NCBI RefSeq assembly: GCF_900109345.1
Contig: NZ_FNZN01000003.1
Coordinates: forward strand, 434,001-498,000
Origin: Maribacter orientalis
GTDB lineage: Bacteria > Bacteroidota > Bacteroidia > Flavobacteriales > Flavobacteriaceae
Length of the DNA stretch: 64,000 bases
Direction: 5' to 3'
The translations under genes were made by a program, and so were the position numbers. The notes under the pieces were generated by a model that saw nothing but the letters and a program-made list of their open reading frames with translations, was not told the DNA's origin and ran no database searches. Shown one piece after another: positions 1 through 8,518 of the stretch. Position 1 is the stretch's first letter. Every line of letters begins with the position of its first letter.

Positions 1-920
1 TCCAATGGATATTCTTTTGTGATAACCGTATTTTTCTGTTGGCCGAATTCAAAATGTTTATGCTCTAAAATTCTGGTATAGGGTATTTCAGCTTCAGTAT
101 AGTTGATGACGGCATTACCTTGATAATTATCTATCTCTAATATTTCATGGTCGAAACGTAATCCGCGATATTCAAGTTTACCATACTCGTAATTATAATA
201 CTCATCAATTTTACCGGTGAATACCGTTTTTGAGGCTAATTTTTCTAAGGACTCTTTGTTCTTAAAATAATTTACACCTAACTGTATATCTATTCCTTCT
301 AAAAGGCCGCCACTTAATTCATTATAACCACCTATTGGTATTCCTTGATAGTTATCATTGAAATAATTATTATCAAAAGTATAGCGAAGGGGTAATCTTT
401 TAATGATAAAAGCAGGTAGTTCTGTTGCTTTTCGACCCCATTGCTTTTCTGTGTAACCTTTTATAAGTTTATAGTAAATGTCTTCGCCAACCAATGATAG
501 TGCCTGTTCCTCTAGATTTTCGGGTCTATTTTTTTGATATTTTTTACTTTGCTCTTCAATAATGCTTTTTGCCTCTGCTGGCGTTTTAACTCCCCATAGT
601 TGATGAAAGGTATTCATGTTAAAAGGCAGGTTGTAGAATGAGCCTTTATAATTAGCTACAGGTGAATTGGTATATCTATTAAATGGAACAAAGTCATTTA
701 CATAATCCCAAATTCTCTTATCATTTGTGTGAAATATATGAGCTCCATAGGCATGAACATTGATGTCTTCAATTTTTTCGCAAAAAGTGTTACCACCAAT
801 ATGTTCTCTTTTATCTATTACTAGGCTTGTCTTCCCTCTTTTTTTTGCTTCATGGGCAAAAACAGCTCCGTAAAGTCCTGCTCCAACAATAAGAAAATCA
901 TACTTTTTGGTTAAAATCAT
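1..920 (-). CDS. glf: UDP-galactopyranose mutase, 3' end cut by window
   Basis: This flavoenzyme interconverts UDP-galactopyranose and UDP-galactofuranose in the cytoplasm, supplying galactofuranose for surface glycans. Translating the minus strand from the ATG at 920 gives an N-terminal FAD-binding loop (VGAGLYGAVFAHEA, residues about 9-22), then an H-x-x-GGN motif (EHIGGNTF) and the mutase motif AYGAHIFHT near residue 55, followed by the long helical substrate domain (about 306 residues visible). The C-terminal part lies beyond base 1. A TATCTTTG -7 promoter box sits at 940-947 on the same strand, giving a short leader. The divergent neighbour at 1064 is a candidate galactofuranosyltransferase, which supports the call. 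Identity is high confidence; only the gene end is missing. Confidence 0.93.
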   Translation of the reverse strand, partial: MILTKKYDFLIVGAGLYGAVFAHEAKKRGKTSLVIDKREHIGGNTFCEKIEDINVHAYGAHIFHTNDKRIWDYVNDFVPFNRYTNSPVANYKGSFYNLPFNMNTFHQLWGVKTPAEAKSIIEEQSKKYQKNRPENLEEQALSLVGEDIYYKLIKGYTEKQWGRKATELPAFIIKRLPLRYTFDNNYFNDNYQGIPIGGYNELSGGLLEGIDIQLGVNYFKNKESLEKLASKTVFTGKIDEYYNYEYGKLEYRGLRFDHEILEIDNYQGNAVINYTEAEIPYTRILEHKHFEFGQQKNTVITKEYPL

Positions 921-1063
921 ATTTACCTAATTAATATCTCAAAGATACGGCTAGTGAAACTTAATTTTTATTCATAAGAATTTAAAAAAGTTTACATCTA
1001 ATTCATTTTTTGTGACTAAAGAATATTAAACTTGTATTTCTTTTTGGCAAATAAAACCTTCGA

Positions 1064-2098
1064 ATGAGTTCTAAAAATCAGTACTATATATCTAGGAATT
1101 ATAAATTTTCAAAGAATGCGGCCTCTAAACCTAAAATGGATTGTGAGACAATTTTAGAAAAGAATGGTTTTAAAAATTTAGGGTTCAAACAGAGTAATCA
1201 TCCCAGTTCGGCATTAGGTGCCATTATCAGCTTTTTTGGAATTACAAAAGGATTGTTTCTATTGCCAAGAAATTCTGTATTCTGTATGCAATATCCGCTG
1301 AGTAAGTTCTTTGGTTATATCACAAGTATTGTTTTAATAAAAAAATGTAAGCTAATCATCATCATTCATGATGTAAAATATTTAATGGGTAAGTCAAAAG
1401 ACCTGAAAGGTGAAATGGTTAAATTCAATAAAGCTGATTTTATTATTGTGCATAATGAATCTATGAAAAATTGGTTTCAAGAAAACGGTTGTACTGCAGA
1501 ATTGGTACGTTTAGAATTGTTTGACTATATACATGCCAGTGAAAAACATGCTTCACTAAACAAACCTTATGATGTGGTGTTTGCGGGTGGATTGGGAAAA
1601 GAGAAGAGTGAATTTTTATATAGTATGGATAAGCTAAATCCATCAAACTATACTTTAAAATTATATGGTAATGGATTCAATGTTGCTGATGTAGAGCAAG
1701 AAGATTCCATTTTAAATTACCAAGGTGTATTCTCTCCGGATGAGGTTATTGATAAAATAGAAGGTTCTTTCGGATTGATATGGAATGGGAATGCTTTAAA
1801 TGAGTGTTCTGGTGATTTCGGAAAATATCTTTTATATAATAATCCGCACAAGACATCTTTATATCTCTTGTGCGGATTACCAGTTATAGTTTGGAAAAAA
1901 GCAGCTATTGCTAAATTCATAGAAAAGGAACTTATTGGGATAACCTTAAATTCCTTAGATGAATTGGATGCTCTATTAGCCAACCTTAAAACTGAAGATT
2001 ATGCCATTATGATTTCTAATGTTGAAAAGATAAAGGCAAAAGTTGCTTCTGGTCATTACCTAACTCAAGCTATTAAAAAAGTAGTTGAAATGGTTTAA
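1064..2098 (+). CDS. Glycosyltransferase, probable beta-1,6-galactofuranosyltransferase (WbbI-like)
   Basis: This 344-residue protein has no signal peptide and a two-lobed glycosyltransferase layout. There is an IIHDVKYL segment near residue 100, a central FAGGLGKEKSEF loop near 173, and a C-terminal conserved block (CSGDFGKY, then NNPHKTSLYLLCGLPVIVW) near 247-278. The NNPHK...GLPVIVW block is typical of the bacterial galactofuranosyltransferase family that includes E. coli WbbI, whose length is similar (about 330). It lies divergently next to UDP-galactopyranose mutase, the enzyme that makes its presumed donor. What is seen is a GT-B-like transferase; galactofuranose specificity is inferred from family resemblance and the neighbour. 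The acceptor is unknown. Confidence 0.75.
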   Translation: MSSKNQYYISRNYKFSKNAASKPKMDCETILEKNGFKNLGFKQSNHPSSALGAIISFFGITKGLFLLPRNSVFCMQYPLSKFFGYITSIVLIKKCKLIIIIHDVKYLMGKSKDLKGEMVKFNKADFIIVHNESMKNWFQENGCTAELVRLELFDYIHASEKHASLNKPYDVVFAGGLGKEKSEFLYSMDKLNPSNYTLKLYGNGFNVADVEQEDSILNYQGVFSPDEVIDKIEGSFGLIWNGNALNECSGDFGKYLLYNNPHKTSLYLLCGLPVIVWKKAAIAKFIEKELIGITLNSLDELDALLANLKTEDYAIMISNVEKIKAKVASGHYLTQAIKKVVEMV

Positions 2099-2108
2099 AG
2101 TTTAAACC
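2092..2108. repeat. 17-base palindrome spanning two convergent stop codons
   Basis: GGTTTAAA, one spacer base, then TTTAAACC. It contains the TAA of the glycosyltransferase and the TAA of dapD, which converge here three bases apart. It lacks a GC-rich stem, so it is at best a weak bidirectional terminator. Confidence 0.5.
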
Positions 2109-2917
2109 GCTACATCATATTCTCTGAGGGCATCGTTCAATGATGTCTTTTTATTAGTACTTTCCTTTCTTTGACCAATGATTAAGGCACAGGGCACTTG
2201 AAATTCACCGGCTGGGAATTTTTTAGTGTAACTACCAGGAATAACCACTGAGCGTGCAGGTACTAATCCCTTTCTTTCTACTGGTGTTTCACCTGTAACA
2301 TCTATAATTTTTGTACTCATTGTTAAAACTACATTTGCTCCTAGTACAGCTTCTTTCTCTATTCTAACGCCTTCTACGACAATACAACGTGAACCAATAA
2401 AAGCACCATCTTCAATAATCACTGGGGCTGCTTGTAATGGTTCAAGAACTCCACCTATACCTACACCTCCACTTAAGTGAACATTTTTACCGATTTGGGC
2501 ACAACTACCGACTGTGGCCCATGTGTCTACCATAGTGCCTTCATCAACGTAAGCTCCAATATTTACATAACTAGGCATTAATATAGTGCCAGCTGAAATA
2601 TATGCACCATGTCTTGCAACGGCATTAGGTACTACTCTTATTCCTTTTTCGGCATATCCTCTTTTTAGCGGAATTTTATCGTGATATTCAAAAATACCTG
2701 CTTCTAAGGTTTCCATTTTTTGAATAGGGAAATACATCACTACGGCTTTCTTTACCCATTCATTAATCTGCCATCCGTTTGAGGTTGGCTCGGCGCATCT
2801 TAATTTACCTACATCTAAAAGGTCGATAACCTCTCTAATGCAATCTTGGGTTGCAGACTCTTTTAAAAGATCTCTATTTTCCCATGCTTTTTCTATTTGT
2901 GCTCTCAGTTCTGTCAT
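2102..2917 (-). CDS. dapD: 2,3,4,5-tetrahydropyridine-2,6-dicarboxylate N-succinyltransferase
   Basis: DapD succinylates tetrahydrodipicolinate in the succinylase branch of lysine and meso-diaminopimelate synthesis. The 271-residue product begins MTELRAQIEKAW and has the N-terminal helical domain. A left-handed beta-helix of hexapeptide repeats follows (for example the VNIGAYVDEGTMVDTWATVG region near 120-140, given here as its core). The closing segment IIGQRKESTNKKTSLND is typical of the family, and length matches the usual 270-275. In-frame TTG (2926) and ATG (2923) lie just upstream. A TATATTTG -7 box at 2935-2942 places transcription start near 2928, so 2917 is preferred and 2923 remains possible. 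It converges with the glycosyltransferase gene. Confidence 0.95.
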   Translation of the reverse strand: MTELRAQIEKAWENRDLLKESATQDCIREVIDLLDVGKLRCAEPTSNGWQINEWVKKAVVMYFPIQKMETLEAGIFEYHDKIPLKRGYAEKGIRVVPNAVARHGAYISAGTILMPSYVNIGAYVDEGTMVDTWATVGSCAQIGKNVHLSGGVGIGGVLEPLQAAPVIIEDGAFIGSRCIVVEGVRIEKEAVLGANVVLTMSTKIIDVTGETPVERKGLVPARSVVIPGSYTKKFPAGEFQVPCALIIGQRKESTNKKTSLNDALREYDVAV

Positions 2918-3017
2918 TTTCATCAAAATTTTCTCAAATATAAGTTGAAGCGGAGGAATTCACCATTTGTAAAAGCACATATAACAAATTATCCTTTATT
3001 TTTGCCAAAAATTAAGT

Positions 3018-3428
3018 TTGGGAAGGATTCTTGCGATTGACTATGGTGTAAAACGAATTGGCTTGGCGGTTACTGATGAGATGCAAATGATTGCTTTCGG
3101 TTTAACTACCATTCCTGAGAGCGAAATATTTGACTATTTGACCACATATATAAAAACAGAAAAGGTTGACACCATTGTAGTAGGCGAACCAAAACAAATG
3201 GATAATACGGCCTCAGAGTCTGAGGTGCACATAAAACCATTTTTAGTTAAACTGGCGGAAAAATTCCCAACGATTCCTATAAAAAGGCATGATGAGCGTT
3301 TTACCTCTAAAATGGCATTTCAAACCATGTTAGATAGCGGCTTAAAAAAGAAACAGAGAAAAAATAAAGCACTGATCGATGAGATAAGTGCAACCATTAT
3401 TTTACAAGATTTTTTAAAGACATTATAA
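3018..3428 (+). CDS. ruvX: Holliday junction resolvase-like / pre-16S rRNA nuclease (YqgF family)
   Basis: The RNase H-fold YqgF/RuvX family processes pre-16S rRNA and has been proposed to act on Holliday junctions. At 136 residues it is of normal length. It shows the N-terminal AIDYGVKRIGLA motif with the catalytic Asp at residue 8, the VVGEP strand, the conserved DERFTS segment, and the C-terminal acidic motif DEISATIILQDFL. The start is TTG, because no ATG or GTG lies upstream in frame at a plausible distance. A TATTTTTG -7 box at 2997-3004 fits a very short leader. The stop codon abuts the ATG of def without any spacer, so the two are probably co-transcribed and translationally coupled. 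Confidence 0.93.
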   Translation: MGRILAIDYGVKRIGLAVTDEMQMIAFGLTTIPESEIFDYLTTYIKTEKVDTIVVGEPKQMDNTASESEVHIKPFLVKLAEKFPTIPIKRHDERFTSKMAFQTMLDSGLKKKQRKNKALIDEISATIILQDFLKTL

Positions 3429-4019
3429 ATGATTTTACCCATTATTGCATACGGAGACCCCGTATTAAGGAAAGTTGCGGACGAAATTGATAAAGATTAT
3501 CCTAAACTGAATGATTTGATTTCCCATATGTGGGAAACAATGTATAATGCTAGCGGGGTTGGTCTTGCTGCTCCTCAAATTGGTTTGCCTATACGAATAT
3601 TTTTAGTAGATACCACACCATTTTCTGACGATGAAGACTTAACTGCAGAAGAGCAGAAGCAATTGGATGGCTTTAAGCAAGTGTTTGTCAATGCCTATAT
3701 TGAAGAGGAAACGGGTGAGGAGTGGGCTTTTAACGAAGGTTGCTTAAGTATACCAGATGTACGTGAAGATGTAAATAGAAAGGATACTATTAAAATCACC
3801 TATTTAGATGAAAATTTCAATACACATTCAAAGACTTTTGATGGACTATTGGCAAGGGTTATTCAACACGAGTACGATCATATAGAAGGTATTTTGTTCA
3901 CTGACAAATTATCAGCCTTAAAAAAGAGAATGTTAAAAGGTAGATTAACGAATATATCAAAAGGGAAGATAAGTGTAGATTACCGTATGAAATTTCCTGC
4001 AATGAAAAAAGGACGTTAA
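3429..4019 (+). CDS. def: Peptide deformylase
   Basis: It removes the N-formyl group from nascent proteins and is a cytosolic metalloenzyme. All three family motifs are present in order: GVGLAAPQIG (43-52), EGCLSIP with the metal ligand Cys105, and HEYDH with ligands His147 and His151 and catalytic Glu148. At 196 residues it has an acidic insertion near 66-80 (SDDEDLTAEEQ), a common feature of Bacteroidota enzymes as far as I recall. The ATG follows the ruvX stop directly. The next gene, encoding DUF5606, starts 60 bases downstream, so a three-gene transcription unit ending at the hairpin at 4531 is likely. Confidence 0.97.
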   Translation: MILPIIAYGDPVLRKVADEIDKDYPKLNDLISHMWETMYNASGVGLAAPQIGLPIRIFLVDTTPFSDDEDLTAEEQKQLDGFKQVFVNAYIEEETGEEWAFNEGCLSIPDVREDVNRKDTIKITYLDENFNTHSKTFDGLLARVIQHEYDHIEGILFTDKLSALKKRMLKGRLTNISKGKISVDYRMKFPAMKKGR

Positions 4020-4079
4020 AATCATCTTTTAATTAATAGAAAAGTGTAATCTTTGTCGACTTAAATTTTAAAATAGTTT

Positions 4080-4508
4080 ATGGGTTTAGAGAAAATTTTA
4101 TCTGTTGCAGGAAAACCAGGTTTATATAAGTTAATTACCCAAACAAGAACTGGATTTGTGGCGGAGTCTTTGTTAGATGGAAAAAGAATAACCGTAAGTC
4201 TACGTGCCAGCGTAAGTGTATTATCGGAGATAGCAATTTACACGCTTGAAGAAGAAGTGCCATTAAGAGAGGTTTTTGAAAAAATACAATCTAAAGAAGA
4301 TGGAGGAAAAACTTCAATTAGCCACAAAGATGAAAAAATAAAATTAGAAGAATACTTTTTCGAAGTGCTTCCTAATTACGATGAAGATCGTGTTTATGTT
4401 AGTGATATTAAAAAAGTTATTCAATGGTATAACATATTGACAGATAATAAAATAATTGATTTCTCAAGTGAAAAAGGAGAAGCAATTGATGCCTCTGAGG
4501 AGGAATAA
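4080..4508 (+). CDS. DUF5606 family protein
   Basis: This is a 142-residue cytosolic protein of the DUF5606 family, conserved in Bacteroidota but without an assigned function. The diagnostic N-terminus (MGLEKILSVAGKPGLYKL, then TRTGFVAESLLDGKRITV) is intact. A less conserved, acidic helical C-terminal half holds LPNYDEDRVYVSDIKKVIQWYN and ends in a Glu-rich tail (DASEEE). It follows def on the same strand and is closed by a strong hairpin terminator, so it is probably the last gene of the ruvX-def unit. The fixed association with def suggests a translation-linked housekeeping role, but that is inference only. Confidence 0.85.
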   Translation: MGLEKILSVAGKPGLYKLITQTRTGFVAESLLDGKRITVSLRASVSVLSEIAIYTLEEEVPLREVFEKIQSKEDGGKTSISHKDEKIKLEEYFFEVLPNYDEDRVYVSDIKKVIQWYNILTDNKIIDFSSEKGEAIDASEEE

Positions 4509-4526
4509 AAAAGTATTATTGAACAT

Positions 4527-4562
4527 AAAAAAAGCCTTGATTTTTAAATCAAGGCTTTTTTT
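4527..4562. terminator. Bidirectional rho-independent terminator
   Basis: A long perfect stem (AAAGCCTTGATTT pairing with AAATCAAGGCTTT) is flanked by an A-run on the left and a T-run on the right. It lies between the convergent DUF5606 and GH20 genes and can serve both strands. Confidence 0.9.
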
Positions 4563-4576
4563 ATGCAGTAGTTTAT

Positions 4577-6190
4577 TTAGTCCTTTTTAATGGTCTCATA
4601 AGTAAAATCACTTTTTTTCCAATCAATTAAAGGAGAGGGATAATACTTTACATCCATTCTATCTAAAAAGGGAGCTTGATCTGCCAAACGTATTTTATAA
4701 TCCTCCCAATTCCTATTTTCTTTAATACTCCAACTAAGTTCAGAATAGCCAATTATTCTTGGAAAAGCTAAGTACTCTAGTTCATCTATATTACTAATTG
4801 TTTCAGACCAAAGTGGCGCTTCTACACCTAATATATTTTCTACAGGTATACCATATTCTTCCGGTGTCCATACATACGCAGTATCAACGGGTATGTAAGC
4901 GGCCCAGTGTAAGCCGAACTTAGATAAGGTGTCATATTCCATATCTAAATACGCTTTCTTGGCAGGTGAAATGATGATTTTCATTCCTTTATCTACAGCT
5001 TTTTTGGCATTTTCTTCGCTTGCCCACCATTGTGAAATGGATGTAGAATCAACATCCGCAATGGCTACTTCATCCCAACCTATCATTCGTTTACCATGTT
5101 TTTGAACAATCTTTTCTACTTTATTAATGAAATAGATATAATCACTCTTTTTTGTCACATGACTTTCATCTCCACCAACATGAAAATATGGTCCAGGTGT
5201 TATTGCCGAGATTTCTCTTACAACATCATCAATAAAAGTATAAACAGTATCCTTATGGGTGTCAAATGTGCTAAAGCCAACACGCATACCTTCATAAAGT
5301 TTAGGTGTTTTACCATTACCATTTAAGAATGGATAAGAAACAGAAGCTGCGTTTGTATGGCCTGGCATATCTATTTCAGGTATAATGGTCATATATCGCT
5401 CAGCGGCATAACGTACAATCTCTTTGTAATCTTCTTGGGTGTAAAATCCACCAGATTCACCACCAACTTCTGTGCTACCACCGACTTCGGTTAATTTAGG
5501 CCAAGATTTAATTTCTATACGCCAGCCTTGGTCATCACTTAGGTGTAAATGCAGCACATTTATTTTATAATAGGCCAGTAAGTCAATGTATTTTTTAACA
5601 TCATCAACACTGAAGAAATGTCTTGCAACGTCTAACATAGAGCCTCTATAACCGAAGTTAGGATTGTCAACAATCTTACCCGACGGTACTGGCCAAATTT
5701 TCTGTAGTGCCAATGTGTCGTTACTTTCAATAGGCACCAATTGTCTTAATGTCTGTATTCCTCTAAAAGCTCCTTCAGCTGTATTCGCGTTAATAATGAT
5801 TGAATCTTGATTTATGTATAGTTGATATGCTTCAGGCGCTTCTATATCTATACTATCGCTCTGGTTGATATATATTATTCTTTCAATTGTATTGGCGCCT
5901 TCAGAATTTACAGGTATGGTTAAATTTGTTTTACTTTTTAACTTATCAGCCAAAAAGGTGCCTACCTCTTCAAAACCTGTAGCGTTTTTTGAAGTGTAGA
6001 TAGCGGTAAACTGATCTAATGCAAACGCTGAATTTGTTGGTGTTGTTTTTAAAGGTTTTGGAATCAAACTAACTTTAGATAAATCAGTTGTAGGCATGGC
6101 AATTCGTTCTTTTTTTTCCTCGCTACATGCGATGAAGGCTAAGGTGATAGCGGCAAAAAATAAACTTCTAATACAAAGGGTCTTAAACAT
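4577..6190 (-). CDS. Beta-N-acetylhexosaminidase, GH20, lipoprotein
   Basis: It removes terminal beta-linked GlcNAc or GalNAc from glycans. The 537-residue product has a lipoprotein signal with Cys22 (LAFIAC). A GH20 N-terminal alpha/beta domain spans about 38-170, and the GH20 TIM barrel runs from about 180 (YRGSMLDVARHF). The catalytic Asp341-Glu342 pair is in HVGGDESH, and the substrate motif HLHLSDDQGWR sits at 214-224. It is anchored on the cell envelope. It is the last gene of a minus-strand operon with an SGNH hydrolase (9-base gap), an esterase and an aquaglyceroporin, suggesting removal of acetyl or other esters before or after sugar release. Natural substrate (chitin oligosaccharide, host or algal glycan, or muropeptide) cannot be told. 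Confidence 0.95.
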   Translation of the reverse strand: MFKTLCIRSLFFAAITLAFIACSEEKKERIAMPTTDLSKVSLIPKPLKTTPTNSAFALDQFTAIYTSKNATGFEEVGTFLADKLKSKTNLTIPVNSEGANTIERIIYINQSDSIDIEAPEAYQLYINQDSIIINANTAEGAFRGIQTLRQLVPIESNDTLALQKIWPVPSGKIVDNPNFGYRGSMLDVARHFFSVDDVKKYIDLLAYYKINVLHLHLSDDQGWRIEIKSWPKLTEVGGSTEVGGESGGFYTQEDYKEIVRYAAERYMTIIPEIDMPGHTNAASVSYPFLNGNGKTPKLYEGMRVGFSTFDTHKDTVYTFIDDVVREISAITPGPYFHVGGDESHVTKKSDYIYFINKVEKIVQKHGKRMIGWDEVAIADVDSTSISQWWASEENAKKAVDKGMKIIISPAKKAYLDMEYDTLSKFGLHWAAYIPVDTAYVWTPEEYGIPVENILGVEAPLWSETISNIDELEYLAFPRIIGYSELSWSIKENRNWEDYKIRLADQAPFLDRMDVKYYPSPLIDWKKSDFTYETIKKD

Positions 6191-6199
6191 TGTTTTTTA

Positions 6200-6895
6200 T
6201 TATGGGTTGTTTACAAAATTTTTCATGGCTTCATACCAAATATCATAGCCTTTTTGGTTCATGTGCAGTCCGTCTTCAATAAAAATATCAGTAATTAGTT
6301 TTCTATTATTTAGCATAGGGTGCCAAACATCTACAAAGTCTAATTGAATGTCTTTTTTTGCGAGGCGTTCGAATTTTCTATTTAGCTTTTTATATTTTCT
6401 ACGAATCTCCCATCTGCTAATACTTGGTTTTGCAGCTATTAATATAATTTGAGTTGATGGGCTATTTGCTTTTATTCGACGGATGATATCTTCTGTGGTA
6501 TCAAGAACTTGATTTGGTCTTTTTTTTGCCCATAAATCATTATCACCTTCGTAAATAAATACTTTTTTGGGGTTGTAGGAAAGAACTAATTCGTCTATAA
6601 AATACAATAGGTCTGATGCTTGTGAACCTCCAAAACCGCTATTTAAAATTTGATGGTCAGGAAATTCTTCCTCTAGCTTTTTCCATAAGCGTACGCTAGA
6701 GCTTCCTGTAAAAACGATGGTTTCGCGATTAGTGTCCCAAATAGTATCGTATTTTGCTGTGATAGCATTGACCTCATTAGAAAAGGTAATTTCTGACTGT
6801 GCACTACAGTAAAAACTACTTAATGTTAAACAAAAATATAGAAGAAAGAGTTTGCCTATTTTTAATTCGGTAGAATAATGATTTTTATGTTGCAT
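6200..6895 (-). CDS. SGNH/GDSL-family hydrolase, exported
   Basis: The family contains lipases, acyl esterases and carbohydrate deacetylases using a Ser-Asp-His triad. The 231-residue product has an N-terminal export signal ending near SAQ|S (residue 33). Block I is FTGSSSVRLW with the nucleophile among Ser65-67. Block II is SGFGGS (86-91), block III is EGDNDLW (117-122), and block V is EDGLHMNQKGY with Asp208 and His211. All four SGNH residues are therefore present. The start may be internal to the long hydrophilic N-terminus. It sits four bases downstream of the esterase gene and nine bases upstream of the GH20 gene. A role in de-esterifying an acetylated sugar is inferred from context. Confidence 0.85.
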   Translation of the reverse strand: MQHKNHYSTELKIGKLFLLYFCLTLSSFYCSAQSEITFSNEVNAITAKYDTIWDTNRETIVFTGSSSVRLWKKLEEEFPDHQILNSGFGGSQASDLLYFIDELVLSYNPKKVFIYEGDNDLWAKKRPNQVLDTTEDIIRRIKANSPSTQIILIAAKPSISRWEIRRKYKKLNRKFERLAKKDIQLDFVDVWHPMLNNRKLITDIFIEDGLHMNQKGYDIWYEAMKNFVNNP

Positions 6896-6899
6896 GAAT

Positions 6900-7775
6900 T
6901 TAATTGACTGTTGGTTTTGTTAAACTTTCGGTAAGTGCCCAACTATAAAATTGTGAAATCCAATTATCAGAAGCAAGATTCTGTTTTTTCATACCAAAAC
7001 CATGTCCGCCTTTCGAGTACATATGCATTCCAACATTTTTGCCATTGCTTAACCAAGCGGAGTACAGGTCAGCACTTGGCTTCGCAAGTCCTAACGGATC
7101 GTCTGAAGCACAAATAACTAACATTGCTGGGGCATCTTCTGGCACTTTGTACTCACCAATCACGGTCATCCAAGGATAAACAGGGACAATGAAATTTGGC
7201 CTATTTGCTGGTGTGTAGTTAAATGTAACACCCATAGTTACAGCGCCACCAGCTGAGAAACCCATAAACCCAATTTTGTTTGGGTCTAGCTTCATTTCTT
7301 TTGCATTGGTTCTTACATAGGTAATCGCTGCTAAACCATCTGCAATCGAAAGTGGTAGTACGGGAGACACTCTTTCCCCAATTTTAGCAGGATTGGTATT
7401 TCCTTCTTCTGTAATTTCTTTAACGCCATCAATACCTGTAGGTACTAGTCGATATTTTAACACAAAAGCCGTAATTCCTCTATTATTTAACCACTTCGCT
7501 ACATCTCGTCCTTCACTATTTATACTTAAACCGTAAAGTCCGCCTCCAGGCGCAATTATTACACTAGTTCCATTCGGTTGGTCAGCTTCATATACTTCTA
7601 ATCGTGGTACAGATACATTGGTTATTACTTGAGTATCCCATATTTCTGAGAAGTATTCTTTCTCGTCGGTTGACCATTTAACTTCAGAGATAGGGGTGAA
7701 CGGCAATTCAATAATACTTTGGGCGAGTATATTCATCGAGACTAGTAAACAAGGTATGAGAAGTATATTTTTCAT
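6900..7775 (-). CDS. Alpha/beta-hydrolase, acetyl-esterase-like, exported
   Basis: This is a 291-residue secreted alpha/beta hydrolase of the esterase/lipase group often found with glycan-degrading enzymes. It has a signal peptide ending around LAQ (residue 19), an oxyanion-loop motif APGGGLYG (75-82) in place of the usual HGGG, and a nucleophile elbow GFSAGG with Ser174. The acid is probably in the CASDDPLG loop (near 230) and the His in GGHGFGM (near 258). The catalytic triad therefore looks intact. It overlaps nothing but is only 11 bases downstream of the aquaglyceroporin gene. Whether it acts on acetylxylan, an acetylated hexosamine or another ester is not decidable from sequence alone. 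Confidence 0.85.
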   Translation of the reverse strand: MKNILLIPCLLVSMNILAQSIIELPFTPISEVKWSTDEKEYFSEIWDTQVITNVSVPRLEVYEADQPNGTSVIIAPGGGLYGLSINSEGRDVAKWLNNRGITAFVLKYRLVPTGIDGVKEITEEGNTNPAKIGERVSPVLPLSIADGLAAITYVRTNAKEMKLDPNKIGFMGFSAGGAVTMGVTFNYTPANRPNFIVPVYPWMTVIGEYKVPEDAPAMLVICASDDPLGLAKPSADLYSAWLSNGKNVGMHMYSKGGHGFGMKKQNLASDNWISQFYSWALTESLTKPTVN

Positions 7776-7786
7776 TCTTTTTAATT

Positions 7787-8518
7787 TTAAATAAATGATT
7801 CAATTAATTTATATAAAAGTGCAGCCAATACCCCACCTATAATAGGGCCAACTATAGGTACCCAAGCATAACCCCAATCGCTTTTGCCTTTGTTTTTAAT
7901 TGGTAATATCGAATGTAATAAACGAGGGCCAAAATCTCTTGCTGGATTAATGGCATAACCAGTTGGTCCACCTAGTCCGAATCCTATACCCATAACAAGT
8001 AAAGCAACAGGTAGGGCATCTAAAGAACCTAAGGAGACAGCATTTTCACCCATTGCACCGCCAGCAATATAGAAAACACCAAAAACAAGTGCGAAAGCAC
8101 CTATGATTTCAGTTACCAAATTCCAAAAAGGACTTTTTATGGCAGGGGAGGTTGAGAATGTTGCTAATATAGAACCCGTATCTTCTGTGGCTTCATATTG
8201 TTTTTTATAGGTTAACCATACTAAAAGATTACCCATCATAGCACCTAATACTTGAGCAACAATGTAACCAGGTACTAATGCCCATGAAAATTTACCTGCG
8301 GTTGCAAGGCCAATAGAAACAGCAGGGTTAAGATGTGCGCCACTTACATCGGCAGACATAAATACACCTATGAAAACGGCTATACCCCATGCTAAAGAAA
8401 TACCTGTCCAACCAGAGTCACTACCTTTTGTTCCTTTTAATACTAGGTTAGCAACGATTCCATTTCCTATTAGAATTAGCATTGCAGTACCGATAAATTC
8501 AAAAATATATACAATCAT
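7787..8518 (-). CDS. MIP-family channel, aquaglyceroporin type
   Basis: This 243-residue inner-membrane channel has six predicted helices and two half-helices. The two signature loops are AHLNPAVSIGLA and YAINPARDFGPR. The Asp directly after the second NPAR is characteristic of glycerol facilitators rather than strict water channels, so glycerol or another small neutral solute is the likely substrate. It is the first gene of a minus-strand operon that continues with an esterase, an SGNH hydrolase and a GH20 enzyme at gaps of 11, 4 and 9 bases. No glycerol kinase is nearby, so the link between the channel and the hydrolases is unexplained. Confidence 0.92.
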   Translation of the reverse strand: MIVYIFEFIGTAMLILIGNGIVANLVLKGTKGSDSGWTGISLAWGIAVFIGVFMSADVSGAHLNPAVSIGLATAGKFSWALVPGYIVAQVLGAMMGNLLVWLTYKKQYEATEDTGSILATFSTSPAIKSPFWNLVTEIIGAFALVFGVFYIAGGAMGENAVSLGSLDALPVALLVMGIGFGLGGPTGYAINPARDFGPRLLHSILPIKNKGKSDWGYAWVPIVGPIIGGVLAALLYKLIESFI

